Positions 20,982 to 33,862 of a stretch of DNA of 64,000 nt are shown here, one piece after another. The position numbers and the translations under genes were made by a program. The notes beneath the pieces are model-generated. The model worked only from the letters and a program-made list of their open reading frames with translations. It had not been told where the DNA came from and did no database searches. Source of the stretch: Prostheceraeus crozeri (lineage: Eukaryota; Platyhelminthes; Polycladida; Euryleptidae); the NCBI GenBank assembly GCA_907163375.1, contig CAJQUW010004790.1:87029-151028 (forward strand). The letters run 5' to 3'. How positions within the stretch are numbered: the first letter of the stretch is position 1; each line of letters opens with the position of its first letter.

Positions 20982-23950
20982 CCCATTAGCTACAATGAGC
21001 TCTTTTTAAGTGCATTATATTTTTCATTGTTTTTTTTTCCTGTGAATAACTTTTTGATAAGACCATTCACTATTTGTTCTATCAAATAATTCCCTACTGT
21101 TTAAGATTTTGTTATTATCAATTTTTGACTGATGTTTCAACATTATGGCGGGAGATTTAAAATTTGGTTTCGGAGAAAATGTCGCCCCCAATTAAACGTC
21201 GAAAAACGTAACTTATTTACAAATTATATAATTGATTTTTGCACCATCCTTGCATAAAACATTGATTATTAGAGCATTTCCTAGAAACGGTTTCAGAATT
21301 ATACTTGTAAGTCTTTTGTTAAGATGTCGGGGATCGAAATTAGTTTGCACTCAATTTGAGTGCATTGTATAAAACGTGTATCAAACGGATTTTTTATCGT
21401 TTTGCAACAATCCATCGACGAGACCAATTACAACAAAGTTAGTATAGCGAGCCGACATTGCAACTACAGTAGGTTATTAACTCATTAATTTAAAATGTAA
21501 ACTTATATCTATGAGCAAGTTAACGCATGTAGACATCTAAATACAGACGAAAAGATTCGGGTCTAAAGCTATTCCATCGTGGATTGGATCCGGACTTATC
21601 ATGTATCCCACAGTCGGCAGCTTATCTCACTGCGCTACTGGTACATGCTTTCGAGTAGCAAAATTCTAGCTTTGCATAGACAAACAATGTTGAATTTTAT
21701 GCTACTGATATAAGATATAGAGTAGATGAGAAAGCATATATATTCATTAAGTGTTAAATAACTGTAGGCAGTTGAATGCCAAACCATAATTTTCTAACAT
21801 ACGGCACCGTAGCAGTAATTCTCCTATTTTCTTTTGCAGGCGCCTAACTGCTGAGGACATCGCAAGTCTGATCGAAGAACAGGACATTTTGGAAGCTCAA
21901 GTATTTATCCTCCCACCTGAGAATGGTGGTAGTGATTGTGATAGTGGAGATGATGAGTTCGGGAGTCTTGACAACCTTCCAGGATCTCAACTTCGTCCTG
22001 AATGCTCCTCACGAATACGAATGGTGACAGGCGAAGAAATATTCATTGACCAGTGTTGAAGAAGAAAATGTGTTACACAAAGAAACAAATGAACACGAAC
22101 CAGAAGCTGGTGGAAGAGACTTTCAGTTTGGGCAAATGCATTCTGAATCTTACCCGCCTAAGCCACCTGAGATGAAATCGAAGAAATGGAAGGCAAATTG
22201 AAGAAAAACGAGGAAATCATAAAATGGCCCGAAAATCCTATCACTGCGAAACTCGAAGGAATGACATCGTATGCATTATTCAGCCTCTTTTTCGGCGAAG
22301 AAGTTATGGAATACATCGTCGACCAAACCAATTTGTATGCCAAACAGGTAAAAAAATAAGCAAATGTTTCAAACCTCTGTACAAGAAAGGAACAGCTTTT
22401 TGGCAATCTTGTTGATTTCTGGATATTGTACAGTACCTCGAATGCATATGTTCTGGGAGAATCAACCTGATGTAAATAATGAAGCCATCTCAACCGCCAT
22501 GTCCAGAGCTAGGTTTCAAGAAATTCTCCAATGCTTGCATTTAGCTGATAATACCTGTCTCCCAGAGAAAGACACTTTTTCAAAAGTTAGATGTTTCTTT
22601 TCAATGATAAATGAACGCTGTCTTCTCTACTTTCCAGTTGAACAAAGCCTATCCATCGACGAATCAATGATACCGTATTTCGGACGACATCGTTGTAAGC
22701 AGAGAATGCCTCAGAAACCGGTTAGGGTGGGATACAAAGTTTGGGTCATTTCTACACCGTTGGGATATGCACTACAGTTTGAACCTTACCAAGGGGCAAA
22801 ATCGCATGGACATATAGTCAAGTCGAAAGATTCTTGGGGACTGTCTGAATTAGTTGTACTGGATTTGATAGCTGACCTTCCGCAGTTACCGTTTCATTTA
22901 TATTTTGATAACTTTTTCACAAGTATTCGATTGTTAGAACAACTGACGTCATTCGATATTGGAGCTCTTGGAACAATTCGTGCAAATCGGCTTCGCGACT
23001 GTCCAATCGACACAAAGAAAATAGAAAAACAGATACGTGGGTCCTACGAACAAGTTGTAGATGATGAAAGAAGGCTGTCCGTTGTTTGCTGGAAAGATAC
23101 AAAGACAGTTTTGATTGCCTACAACATGTCGGATTCTTTTCCACTTACAGAAACTTCAAGGTGGGATGGGAAAACTAAACAGCGCGTATCAGTTACCCAA
23201 CCGGAAATTGTAAAGTTGTACAATAAAAACATGGGAGGTGTCGATAGAACAGATCAAAATATTGCGCAGTATAGAATTCAAATCAGAAATAAGAAATGGT
23301 GGTGGCCGCTATTTGCATGGGCACTTGATTTGGTGGTACAGAATGCGTGGATAATTCACAAGCAAAACTCAAATGGGAAGATCTAGGATCTTTTGGCTTT
23401 TCGACGAGAGATTGCATCATGCATGTTACTCAGTAAAGCAACACCTCAAAAAGTGAGGTCAAGACTAAGCTTCTTTTCTTCGAAGATACCAGTCGATGTT
23501 CGTTTTGATGGTATAAATCACACTGACGGCACTTCAGACAAGCAGTTGCGATGTGCTGTTTGCAAAAAGAATACCAAAAAGATATGTATAAAGTGTTCTG
23601 TTGGCCTTCACAAAAAAATCTCTTTTGACATTTTTCATGAAAGCAAATAACAGAAGACAAATTATATGCTAAAAGGTGCTTAGTTTCATTAAAAAGATTG
23701 ATAAATTTTGTGAACTACTTGTTTCCCGCTCTATACGCACTTTTATGGACGATTTTAGAAGAATCATGGAAAATAAACGAAGGATCACATTACATACCAT
23801 GCACTTTTTTTGAGTGCAAACACATTTTTATATATTTTTTCGTAAATAGACTTCAGCAATCACAATTACATTCATTTTTGGGTTTTACTAACTGCTTCCG
23901 AACAATATCGAATAAAATGATGAAAAAATTCGGTTGTGGTATTTAATGGG
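20982..23950 (+). mobile_element. inner piggyBac element with TTAA duplication
   Basis: Flanked by TTAA at 20978-20981 and 23951-23954. The termini are inverted CCCATTA, a short TIR typical of piggyBac. Length 2969 bp. The interior from 21839 holds the transposase; the first 850 bases are non-coding, with a possible minus-strand tRNA-like SINE piece near 21570-21655. It is inserted in the coding region of another piggyBac. Confidence 0.9.
21839..23650 (+). pseudogene. piggyBac transposase of the inner element
   Basis: The N-terminal part, from 21839 directly after a TTTTGCAG acceptor, is acidic (SDCDSGDDEFGS), as usual. The main open frame 22364-23386 (340 aa) carries all three catalytic Asp residues: LSIDESMIPYFGRH, LYFDNFFTS and GGVDRTDQNIAQYR, followed by KKWWWPLFAW. 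An in-frame TAG at 23384-23386 is followed by the same frame with DLLAFRREIA. The C-terminal Cys-rich zinc domain CAVCKKNTKKICIKCSVGLH reads to 23650. Frame shifts separate the N-terminal part (near 22060 and 22360). The catalytic core is whole, but the gene needs more than one intact reading frame, so it is probably inactive. Confidence 0.9.
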
Positions 23951-24500
23951 TTAATCGATAACCCGGAGAATCACGACAATCATTTTGACAATTCCTTCTC
24001 GTCGCACAAACTCAAGACTGACTTATCTGATAACAATATTCATGCTACTGGAACCATGCGATCAAATCCCATAGGAAAGTCGTTGCGTCAACATTCGACA
24101 AAGTAGAAACACAAAAGAAGACTGAAACATCTTCTAGCCAATTATAATTCTTTCACAGGTGGAGTTGACGTATTGGATAAGCTTCTCGGCGCTTACCGAT
24201 GTTCTGTACGTGGAAAAAATAGTAGTGCAATCTATTTGTAAATGCCATCATGGCTGCATCAGTAGCACATGGAGATTGCATTGTCAAATGCATTGGAAAG
24301 AAGACTCAAGCCACCTTTTCTTCGCGACGCTACAATTTCCCTCGCTAAGAAAGGAAAAGAGCACCGAATTTTGAAAGGGAGATTTACGACGAACTCTAAA
24401 TCCGTTCAAAAAAGATGGAATAGGACATTATTTGACAGTTCTCAAGGTCGATGTTGTCTAACAAAAACTTACTTGAAATTGTTTTGAGGATTATAACACA

Positions 24501-25838
24501 AAGAATCATCACGAAACCAGTGAATATCCTTAATTATCACTTCTATAAAATAACAAACCAAATTTATCAAAAATATGAACAACCGCACTTGGTCTTACAG
24601 ACCTTGACAGGTATGCTATTGCATTGTTACCGAATCTTTGAAGTGTAGATAATTATTTTGAATCTCAAACACAAAATCTGCTTTACTATATGGGCATTCG
24701 TCCTTATAAGGCAATACGTTAATCATTTCACTCTTAAAGTTCTCACACCTACCGTTCCCATTTGAGAACATGTCCGACATCCATGTTACTGTCAGTGGCG
24801 TAGAGTGCTCCCAATCCAAGGGCCTTCGCTCGGCATTGGAATACTATTTCTAAACCAGATATTTTTTTATGCTACATTATAATCTTAATAAAAGATGAAT
24901 ATTTACTACCAATTCGACCATACTTCCCGAACATCTTTAAGGCCAAGTGAATGTGCACATGAAAAGTTGATTATGTCGTTTCATCGCCTTACTCAAGGAG
25001 CTCAGACCACTACCCTCTCTGTACAGAATACATTTTCTCGAGAAAAGAGGAGCCAATTAAAGTCAACAAATGAGTTTATTACGTTTCTTACAGCTGGTCA
25101 GCTACTCACGTTTGAAGTTTTGATGTATTAAAATATCTTGTATATTACTTATTTCTTTCACTGTGAGTGCTTTCAATTTTTATATCAGGTGATAGTCTAC
25201 CTTGTCTGACGACTGTCATCTTTACAGCACATTCCCTTCGGACGAAAGGCGTGGTTATGAGCTCTTATCTGCAGTACTAAACATAGCGTCACATCAATCA
25301 CGTAAAACCAAATTATGGAATTCCACCGAATCTGGTTTTCAAGTCAGATGACCACTCTGCACTCATTGGTGAACGCTCATCATCTAATCGTGGACTTTAT
25401 CTAAACGTTACCATCTGTTGTTGGCTAATGTGTGACCTCTCTGAAAAGCAACGAAGACAGTAACAATTGTGCTGCGTCTCCTTTTCTATATTTAGGTGAT
25501 GCGCTTCGATCAACAATTGCAAATTATGCCAATGAGACAAGTACAATTTCATTGCAAAAAATAGGGAAAGCAAAGCATTATGTCTATCGGCGGGAAAACC
25601 GAGATTGGCGCGGGCGTGCACTGTCTGATGTCAATGTTTCGTCTGAACACACCACTACCGTGTGTGCTTAATTGTTCGATGAAAACAGCTGTGATCCGAG
25701 CACGCGCGGTAAAAATGTTCATTCTGAGCATCTGATATTGTGACGGAGAGCTGTGCACAGCTATCACGAGAAGACTTTTCATTTTCATAAATGTTGGTAA
25801 TTATTTTTGGGTTTGCGACGAGAAGGCGAAAACGGTAC
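24501..25838. other. no gene recognised
   Basis: AT-rich sequence with short frames on both strands (for example 24895-25131 and 25432-25671) that show no recognisable domain. Confidence 0.45.
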
Positions 25839-26267
25839 TAATAGTCCGGGAGCTACTGACATTTTCTACCTAAATTCGAGCACGGAAGGTTTGACTACAT
25901 AAGTTGGTAAATGTCATCCCAACACACATAAAACGTCAATTCTTAAGTTACGTAACCAGTCTCGATTGGTAGGAGACCCAGCCGAAAAGACAAAAAAGTC
26001 AGAAAAATCCTAAATTCGAGCACGCCCAAAATATTGATGTCAAAAGCTTCAACTCATGTCTGAGAAACCCATGCTGTGCTTAAGAATGCTTCATTTCAGT
26101 CACGAAGACCTTTAAGAATGGAATGAAGTTCCGGAAAATTGCCTGAAAAGTGAGTAATGCAGCATTTTCATATATTCTCAATAAATCACTTTTACGTCAC
26201 ATATCTGGTTCTCTTCCTTTACTTTAGGATTGATGGAAGTCTAATTCTGGGGTTTTCCGCACATTTT
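25839..26267 (+). repeat. left terminal inverted repeat (429 bp)
   Basis: Reverse complement of 33434-33862 with only scattered differences (for example ACATAAAACG against ACACAAAACG). The high identity means the element moved recently relative to most others here. Confidence 0.95.
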
Positions 26268-27056
26268 GAGAGAAATTTTCACTTTTTTTCTATATTCATC
26301 CGATATTTTGTCGAGCGATAATTGTTGTGTACATTTAGACAGCAAACAATAGAAACAATATGTTAAACAAAAAAGAGTTTCTTGCTCACGAAAGAGGTTG
26401 TATATAATTTATCTGACAAGCACGTCATAAACTTGCTATGTTAGTCAGATAATTTGTCTCTTGACATCATTTGATAAAATGATGCACATAGAAGTCAGAT
26501 GTACTAAGTCGGATGCGCAATCCAATTGCTGAAATTCTCAATTTTGACGCATTTACTGAAGAAATGTTGCGTGTTGGTGAGTGGAAAGGATTTATGCATG
26601 GTCAACATCATGAGAATGAGAAACTGAGCCACCTCATGAAGAATTCATTTGCTTTTCTCAAAAGTACGTTTTGTGAATAAAAAATGATAATGTTTATTCC
26701 AAGTAATAAAATTATCAGGAATTATCAAATTTCCTCAGCTGTCATTTTGAGAATCCTTGAAAATGCACAGACTTCTTTAGGATACTATATATCTACATAA
26801 TTTTCCGAGACACATGCAACCTGCAACCTTCCGACATCTATCAACATATGTAGTGATATTTAAATATATATTAGCAGTGCTAGGGAGCTGTCTAAGCTGT
26901 ACCGGTAACATTTTACATTTTCCTGTGTATTTGGCTTCCGCTGGGAAACTGAATGTATGATTAGATTTTCCGATCGGAAACTGATTAATGGTTTGATTTT
27001 CCGTCGTAGGTAAATGTAACTATAGTTTTATTTTCCGATATGATGCATTCTCCACC

Positions 27057-27188
27057 TCACGCGAAGATTCAAGAACGCGTTTTATACAGACGCGTTCTCT
27101 TTCTTATTCGAGCCATAAGGAGACAATATATCCCAGCGTTTACCCGACTCACGCGAAGACTCAAGAACGCGTTTTATACAGACGCGAA
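27057..27188. repeat. direct repeat of 39 bases, 93-base spacing
   Basis: CTCACGCGAAGA then TCAAGAACGCGTTTTATACAG occurs at 27057 and 27150, inside the left part of the TIR element. Confidence 0.85.
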
Positions 27189-27509
27189 TCTATAATGAAT
27201 AAGAAAATCATATAATCTATAAAAAAATCAGCGGAAAATCTCTAATGCATCAGTTCCATGATATATTTTCATACCGGAAAATGCATAACCCCAGAAAATA
27301 CAAATCATAACACCGGGTATATACAAGTCCAAGTCCATCGCTAAAGCAATTCAAACATTGCTATATGGATATTTAGTACTCAAATCATTTACAACCGCAG
27401 AAAATGCATATATGGGGATGGCTTTTAAGAAGCTAGTCAGTTCCACTAAAATCAATAGGCTTATTCATGTGCAAGTTTGAGAAAATCGCCTGAGAAGACC
27501 CTGTTCTTT

Positions 27510-27870
27510 ATTTTTCACTTTTCAGCAATTTGAATGGTCTTCCTCATAATTGATGAGGTAGATACCAGGGAAATGGCCTTCCTGACGGGAAGAACGGAGT
27601 TATGCTCAATTTTTTACAGTCGCCATGATAATGACCTTCACTTTTCAGCAATTCGAATGGCCTTCCTCATAATTGATGAGGTAGATAGATACCAGGGAAA
27701 TGGCCTTCCTGACGGGAAGAACGGAGTTATGCTCAATTTTTTACAGTCGCCATGATAATGACCTTCACTTTTCAGCAATTTAAATGGCCTTTCTCATAAT
27801 TGATGAGGAAAAAAAAATTATGCTCAATTTTTTACAGTAGCCATGATAATGACCTTCACTTTTCATCATG
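27510..27870. repeat. three tandem copies of a 126-bp unit
   Basis: Units start at about 27510, 27637 and 27760 with TTCACTTTTCAGCAATT and share CCTCATAATTGATGAGG (a palindrome) and GCTCAATTTTTTACAGT. The third is shortened, and a fourth start is seen near 27857. They lie between the left TIR and the gene and may be subterminal binding or promoter repeats. Confidence 0.85.
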
Positions 27871-28277
27871 TATTCGAATGCTTTTGATATTGCCTTTTTT
27901 TAATCTACCAAAACTGACCTCCTTCATCCAATGACGAAGGCGTGGATTGGTAACCCGAGACACCCAAATCACTGTTAGTTAAATTGATTGGGAGCTGGGT
28001 TTGTTGTATGATAATGCTTTTGATGTTCTTATTTATATTTTCTAACATACTAAACTGACAATTTCCTGGATACTCTATTGATGCATCAAGTGACAAAGGT
28101 CCCAAAACGACGTTTAATTTTTCAAGTCAATGTTTCGCTTCTCCCACTATATCTACCTATTGTGCTTTTGATGTGCTATCTGTCTATAACTTTTTGCTAC
28201 CTAACCCTTCTGTGCGAATCAGAACACCGCATAAACTAAACTTCATAAACTCTTCTTTTCCCTTGTAGCTTGATGGT

Positions 28278-31200
28278 ATGAAGCGCTGTATACTTCATTG
28301 TGTCAACGTCGGCGAACAAACCGAGTTCGCAGAACCGTTGAAGGGTTTCGAGACTTGTCACTGGCAGAAAGTAGTAGAATGCGCAGAAGCTAGAAAGGAT
28401 TCAAAGCAATTCGCCGAGTCGAAATACTATGATATAGTAACTAGCTTGCCGGATGAAGCCTCCGTCGATGACTGTTTCCACTTGGCTTGCTACAAGAATT
28501 TTACGGCAATCCAAGTTAGGAAGAAAAAGAAGAAGGCAAAAACTGATGTATCACAGAAGAAATGTCTCCGATCAGATCCAATGATGCCAACAACATCAGC
28601 TTCGAATACAGGTGTTCTACCCAACTCGTGCATTTTTTGTGGAAAGAAGCAGAAAAGACAATATGGAAAACTCGAAAATGTAAGTGAATGCCTCACCACG
28701 TCGGCTGAGCACTCAATCAAGGAGGCAGCCCGGACATTGAATGACATTTCGATGATCGCTCAAATAGGTGACATTGATTTCATCGCTAAAGAAGTCAAAT
28801 ATCACCATAGTTGCAAAAGCACGTACCTGAAATCAGCTGATCGTTCGACTTTTTCTACAGCAGAACCAAAGAACAAGAATTGGAAAAAGTCAGAAGGTAA
28901 TGCATTCCAAGAAATATGCTTGTATGTAACTGAATCGATATTGAACCAACAGAGAACCGAATCGCTTGCTTCCATCTACGAGAGGTACCTTGACATCTGC
29001 CAGGATTTTGGAGAGGAATGTACAGAGAGCACATGATACTTCAAGGAGATGTTATTGAGAAAGTTTGACGGAAAGATGTGCTCAGCCGTCTCTTCAACTA
29101 AAGGTGGGGCGTTGCTGCATAGCGTTGCCATTCCAACTGAGAGAGCGATTAGACTGGTGTATGACTACACGTCATCTGAGGAATCACTCGTTACAAAGGC
29201 GGCTATTGCAATGCGAAAGTCCCTGCTGAGTGTTTCAAAAAATTCAACAAGGAAAACTGCAACCGTTCAAGACTTGAAGAAAGGTGAAGGATGCCCTCCG
29301 GATCTCGTAAAGAAATTCTTCAATATTCTCTATGGGGGTTTATCGCGAGGAGTAAATAATGAAGTATTGGACCGCCGAGCTACATCATCTGCCGAAGACG
29401 CCCTCTTCATCACGACGAAGGGAGGAGTCAGACCCAAGAAACAAATTCTACTCGGAATGGGTGTCAAGTCTATGACCGGCATCAAGAAATTGATAACCAT
29501 TTTGAACAGATTGGGTCACTCTATCAGCTACCATGCAGCTGAAGAAATCGAAACCGAGATAGCCATCGAGATCCAAGCAAACGAGAAGTCGTGTCCTGAG
29601 GGAAGCATCCCCAATGTTGTTTGCGGTCTTGCATTTGATAACTATGACGAGTTTACGGAAACTTTGTCAGGAAAGAATACCCTCCACGACACAATGGGAA
29701 TATTCTATCAAAATGAGCAGGAATTGAGTATTGGAGACGTTACTCACGAAATTCCGATGGACATGCAACGTCAACAACAACAATCCCGCAAACGGACATT
29801 GACAACGACTGATGTAACTGACATAGCGCCTTATCGAAAAAAGGCAAAAATGGACAAGTTTGAATACCCTGAAAACCAAGATCCAGAGCCACCAGCAACT
29901 TATGCGAAAAGCAAGTGGCAAGACTTCTGTTGGATGGTGTCCCATGCCATATCAGACAAAGAAATCCCTATGTGGGTAGGATACAATGCACAAGGACATG
30001 TGGACATCCTACCAAAACAGAAGGTTCTATACATGCCGAATTTGAATCAGTCCCCTACAAGCAATGATGTAATCATAGAAACACTTAAAATCACTCAAAG
30101 GTGTGCAAAAGAAATGGGACAGTCAATAGGCATCGTCACATACGACCTTGGGATCGCCAAACCTGCATACCAGTTGCAGGCAACAGAGACACCTGCATTT
30201 GACAATGTCTTCATAATGTGTGGAGCGTTCCACATAATGATGACTTTTTACAAGGCAGTTGGCAGACTAATCACTGACTCTGGAGGACCCGAGCTGTTGG
30301 TGAACAGTGATTTGTTGGCAAGTGGATCCCTTGGCAGATTTCTTTCCGGGAAATCCTTTAGCCGAAGCAAGCGTCTCCATCAAATACTCATTCTAACTCT
30401 TCACAAGTCCCATTTTCAAAAGTTTTTGGAAGAGGATGAGGTTGCTGCTGGGGATTTGTCTGTTGTTGAAATCATCGGAGATTGTGATGACCCTGCTATT
30501 GATCAGTTCGTGTCGAGATACGAGGAGTTCTGTCGAAAGACGAGAGCAGGAGAACATGGCGCTACCGCTGGATTCTGGCTGATGTATGTGGACCTCATGT
30601 CTGCATTATTCATAATGGACAGACAGAGCCATTCGTACCAACGACGTTGATCTTTTCGCGTTCTCCTTGACACCTGTCATCGAATTGTTCTTCGCCATGA
30701 ACCACCAAAACTATGCGCGTTATCTGACAAAGTATCAGAAAGATCTCCAAAATGTCGATCATATTCCCGGACTGAGACAAATTTTGAGCAACGGAGGACT
30801 TGCGATTCGAAGAACAGACAAACCCTTCTCAAGGAGCCCTGTCGACCTGACTTTGGAGCAGACTGTCAATGCGGATGCAGCGTCTAGGTTGAGTGGATTG
30901 CCCGCTGCCACGAATAATTTCCCGGCAAGATATAGATGGATGATTACGAATTCAGTTCGAGCCGCTGTCGTCAGCGAACTGCAGTGCATCGTTGGTCTAA
31001 CCAAATCTGAAGATGTCACGAAAGATTTGAGGCCACATCGCATCAAAAGGGAAAATCAGGATCTGGAAACACTGGCCCGAACACTCAAAGAAACCGGGGA
31101 TCCCTTCACAAATGAAGATTTTCAGATCGCCAAATTTATACAATATAGCCACAGGAAAAGCCGTATCCCCTTCAGTGCAGCATAGTCTAATGGCAACCAT

Positions 31201-32796
31201 GGAGTATGGAAAAGAAATGCACATGAAGTTTACTGAAGAATGCCTTGATGACGCAACACGATTTGAGAGACCTATACAGAGAAGGAAACTCCTGACATTT
31301 TCCGACGCAGGAGCTACTAACAAGAGAGTCAAAGATAAAAAAGTTGCTGCAATTCGAAATCATCGGAATTTATTGGGATTTCTACTCACTCGAGCTATCA
31401 AGGAAGAACTTGATTTGGAATATGCGATGACTTTCCCACTGACTCCTACTCCACAGTGCTTCAGTAATGCGGATGGCACCATGGTGAAGACAGACAAAAG
31501 CAAGCTGATGAATGTTCTCATATCGATGGGGGAGGAGTTGAATGATCCATACGTTATTGATGGATGCGTAGTGGACGGCATGTTTCTCCTCCACACTTTG
31601 CCAGCTACAATTTCGAGTTCGTATGGTGGACTTGCCCGAGAAGTTCTTCTTGCAGCTTGTCGTCTCTCTTCTCGTCGCGTTGATATTGTTTTTGATGTTT
31701 ACAGAGAAAACTCAGTGAAGATCTTCGAGCGTGAATGCCGAAAAAGAAATTCGATTGACTACGTGATCACAGGGAGTGAACAAAGGCGACCCACAAACCT
31801 GAAAGCTGCTCTACGATCCGATTTATTTAAGAAAGCTATCCCAAATTTCCTGGCAAGCGAATGGGAAAAGACGCACTACGCCCACATCATTGGAAACAGA
31901 ACAATTCGTCTAACGGTGGAAACAAAATGCTATGAGTTCAAGAACGACGATGGAACAATTCTCAAATCCGAAGATTTATCGCTTGAGAAAATTATCAAGA
32001 AGAAACTGATACCCGACTCATACTCCATGCGCTCTCAGTCGATGAGGAAGTGGAATCTGGACAGATAAGCATCAGAGCTTGGGACACTGACGTATTCATC
32101 ATTCTTCTGCATCACAGTGCTCGCTTCAAGTCAACGCTGTGGATGGACTTGGGAACAGGGGACAGAAGACGGAATGTCAACATTACGAGACTGTCTGCAA
32201 CTCTGAAACCCCTGACCGAAGCCCTTCTTGGATTTCATGCCTTCACTGGTTGTGACTCGGTTACAGCTTTTTGCAGAAAGGGGAAAGTCGCTCCATTGAG
32301 ACTTCTGGAGAAAAATGCAGCCTTCCGTGCATGTTTTCAAAGATTGACCAATGAGGACGCAATTTCTGTGGAAACCTTTAAAGACTTGGAGAAATTCACC
32401 TGCTCAATATATGGAGACAAGAAAGCTGTAACATCGATCAACAGAAGAAGATACGAGATGATGAGAGCTGCATTTTCTGCCAGTGACAACTGTCGAAACC
32501 CACTGAAATCTGTCAAAGGAATGGATGCATTCAGTCTCCCTCCATGCAAAGAAGAACTCAGGATGCATATTTGGAGGGCATTCCATCAATCACGGCTATG
32601 GAGCCAGGCACATATCAACGTGCAATCGGATGAGCCTGTGCCATATGGATGGTTCCTTGATGAAGAAGAGGCCATGCACATACTGTGGTATGACTGCCCG
32701 CAGATGCCACAGTCTCTGATTCCGCCGGAAAGCGTTGATTTGAACAGTGATGACGAGGCTGACATGAGTGAACTTTCCTCTGATGAGGATTTTTGA
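28278..32796 (+). pseudogene. large protein with N-terminal zinc fingers and C-terminal FEN1/XPG-like PIN nuclease
   Basis: One gene of about 1,500 codons, in five open pieces (28278-29036, 29049-30650, 30667-31185, 31112-32068, 32050-32796). The first two share a frame and are parted by one TGA; the others by frame shifts near 30620, 31125 and 31995. The N-terminus has two Cys/His zinc modules (FHLACYKNF; CIFCGK with YHHSCKSTYL). The middle has DLGIAKPAYQL, FIMCGAFHIMM and SGKSFSRSKRLHQ. The C-terminal part shows the acidic pattern of FEN1/XPG nucleases: VVDGMFLLH near 31570, VFDVYRENSVKIFERECRKR near 31690, EETDTR at 31999-32016, DTDV near 32084 and TGCD near 32250. FEN1 has the same order of D, D, ExE, DxD and GCD. 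The family is common and uncharacterised in corals and molluscs, from memory. Function in transposition is inferred. Confidence 0.75.
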
Positions 32797-33433
32797 AACC
32801 ATTGAGATATAGGGTGGGTCGCGGTAATTTGGGTATAAATTCGGTGATTTTTTTGTTTCGATGTTCATAACTTCTGACAAACAAATATTTGAGATTCCGT
32901 GTTTGTCTCAAGTATGCACCTTGGTCTTCTACTTGAGAAATACCCAAATAGAAATCAAGAATGATGTGTTTTACTTCCCTCAGGTATAAGTTTTTGAAGA
33001 GCTAAAAATATACCCAAATTACCCCTACCCACCCTAATCTACTTTGTATATGCAGTGTACAGAACTTCTTTGACAACTTCCAAATTAAATGACTTAATTT
33101 CATAAATGCCTTCCATGTATAAAAAGGTATTGACTGTGTGTCCATAATTTGTCCAATAACGGATTTTGCGATTTAAGTTGTGTACATAGTATTGATATAA
33201 CAGCAATACCATATTGCTTCATTTGTCTATACATGTACATACTGGTACAAGTACTTTCATTCTTAATGTCTCGGCAGAAATATATCTCTTACTTTATTAA
33301 GCCATTCGTTCGAATAATTGCTAGTATATTTTAAAGAAAGCATGTGCGTTCAGTTGACAGTCGGTCCCTGAATATATTCATAACATATGTAATTAGGCCC
33401 TGTACTAAGATAGGCATAGATTGTGTATCTAAA
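32797..33433. other. 3' non-coding part of the TIR element
   Basis: No coding frame. TACCCAAAT words recur at 32830-33030. Otherwise plain AT-rich sequence up to the right TIR. Confidence 0.5.
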
Positions 33434-33862
33434 AAATGTGCGGAAAACCCCAGAATTAGACTTCCATCAATCCTAAAGTAAAGGAAGAGAACCAGATATG
33501 TGACGTAAAAGTGATTTATTGAGAATATATGAAAATGCTGCATTACTCACTTTTCAGGCAATTTTCCGGAACTTCATTCCATTCTTAAAGGTCTTCGTGA
33601 CTGAAATGAAGCATTCTTAAGCACAGCATGGGTTTCTCAGACATGAGTTGAAGCTTTTGACATCAATATTTTGGGCGTGCTCGAATTTAGGATTTTTCTG
33701 ACTTTTTTGTCTTTTCGGCTGGGTCTCCTACCAATCGAGACTGGTTACGTAACTTAAGAATTGACGTTTTGTGTGTGTTGGGATGACATTTACCAACTTA
33801 TGTGGTCAAACCTTCCGTGCTCGAATTTAGGTAGAAAATGTCAGTAGCTCCCACACTATAAG
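33434..33862 (-). repeat. right terminal inverted repeat (429 bp)
   Basis: The partner of 25839-26267, in opposite orientation. It ends in CTCCCACACTATAAG. Confidence 0.95.

Larger units (their letters stand above)
20620..24500 (+). mobile_element. outer piggyBac remnant, split by a second piggyBac
   Basis: Left of the insertion, 20636-20977 reads SRNRFLQIKQCLHAANNSL, then (after small breaks) VPYFGKH, a piggyBac middle region, and LGEHVVKSLVSL. Right of it, from 23951, the same protein resumes with IDNPENHDNHFDNSFSS (second catalytic Asp) and ATGTMRSNPIGK. After a deletion comes GGVDVLDKLLGAYRCSVR (third Asp) near 24160. The two halves meet in frame across the TTAA, so the reading was intact at that point when the second element landed. 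The copy has several stops and shifts. Its own ends were not found. Confidence 0.85.
26268..28277. other. non-coding left arm of the TIR element
   Basis: No coding frame. Besides the tandem repeats listed separately, TTTTCCG words recur at 26960-27060 and 27230-27300. An acceptor-like CCCTTGTAG at 28260-28268 precedes the first ATG of the gene, so a 5' intron is possible. Confidence 0.5.
25839..33862 (+). mobile_element. 8-kb TIR element carrying a FEN1-like nuclease gene
   Basis: The left TIR 25839-26267 and right TIR 33434-33862 are inverted copies of about 429 bases, nearly identical, beginning CTWATAGT then GGGAGCTACTGACATT. Inside the TIRs, CTAAATTCGAGCACG occurs twice. The word GAGAAGGCG stands just outside both ends (25821-25829 and 33863-33871), a possible 9-bp target duplication; on the left nine extra bases separate it from the TIR. 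The interior holds tandem repeats on the left (27040-27860) and one long gene (28278-32796) on the plus strand. No DDE-type domain is seen. The superfamily is not one I can name. Confidence 0.85.

Noticed and set aside
21570-21655. tRNA-derived SINE inside the inner piggyBac
   Set aside because: Box A and B resemblance is partial; no second copy in the window supports it, so it is mentioned only as a possibility.
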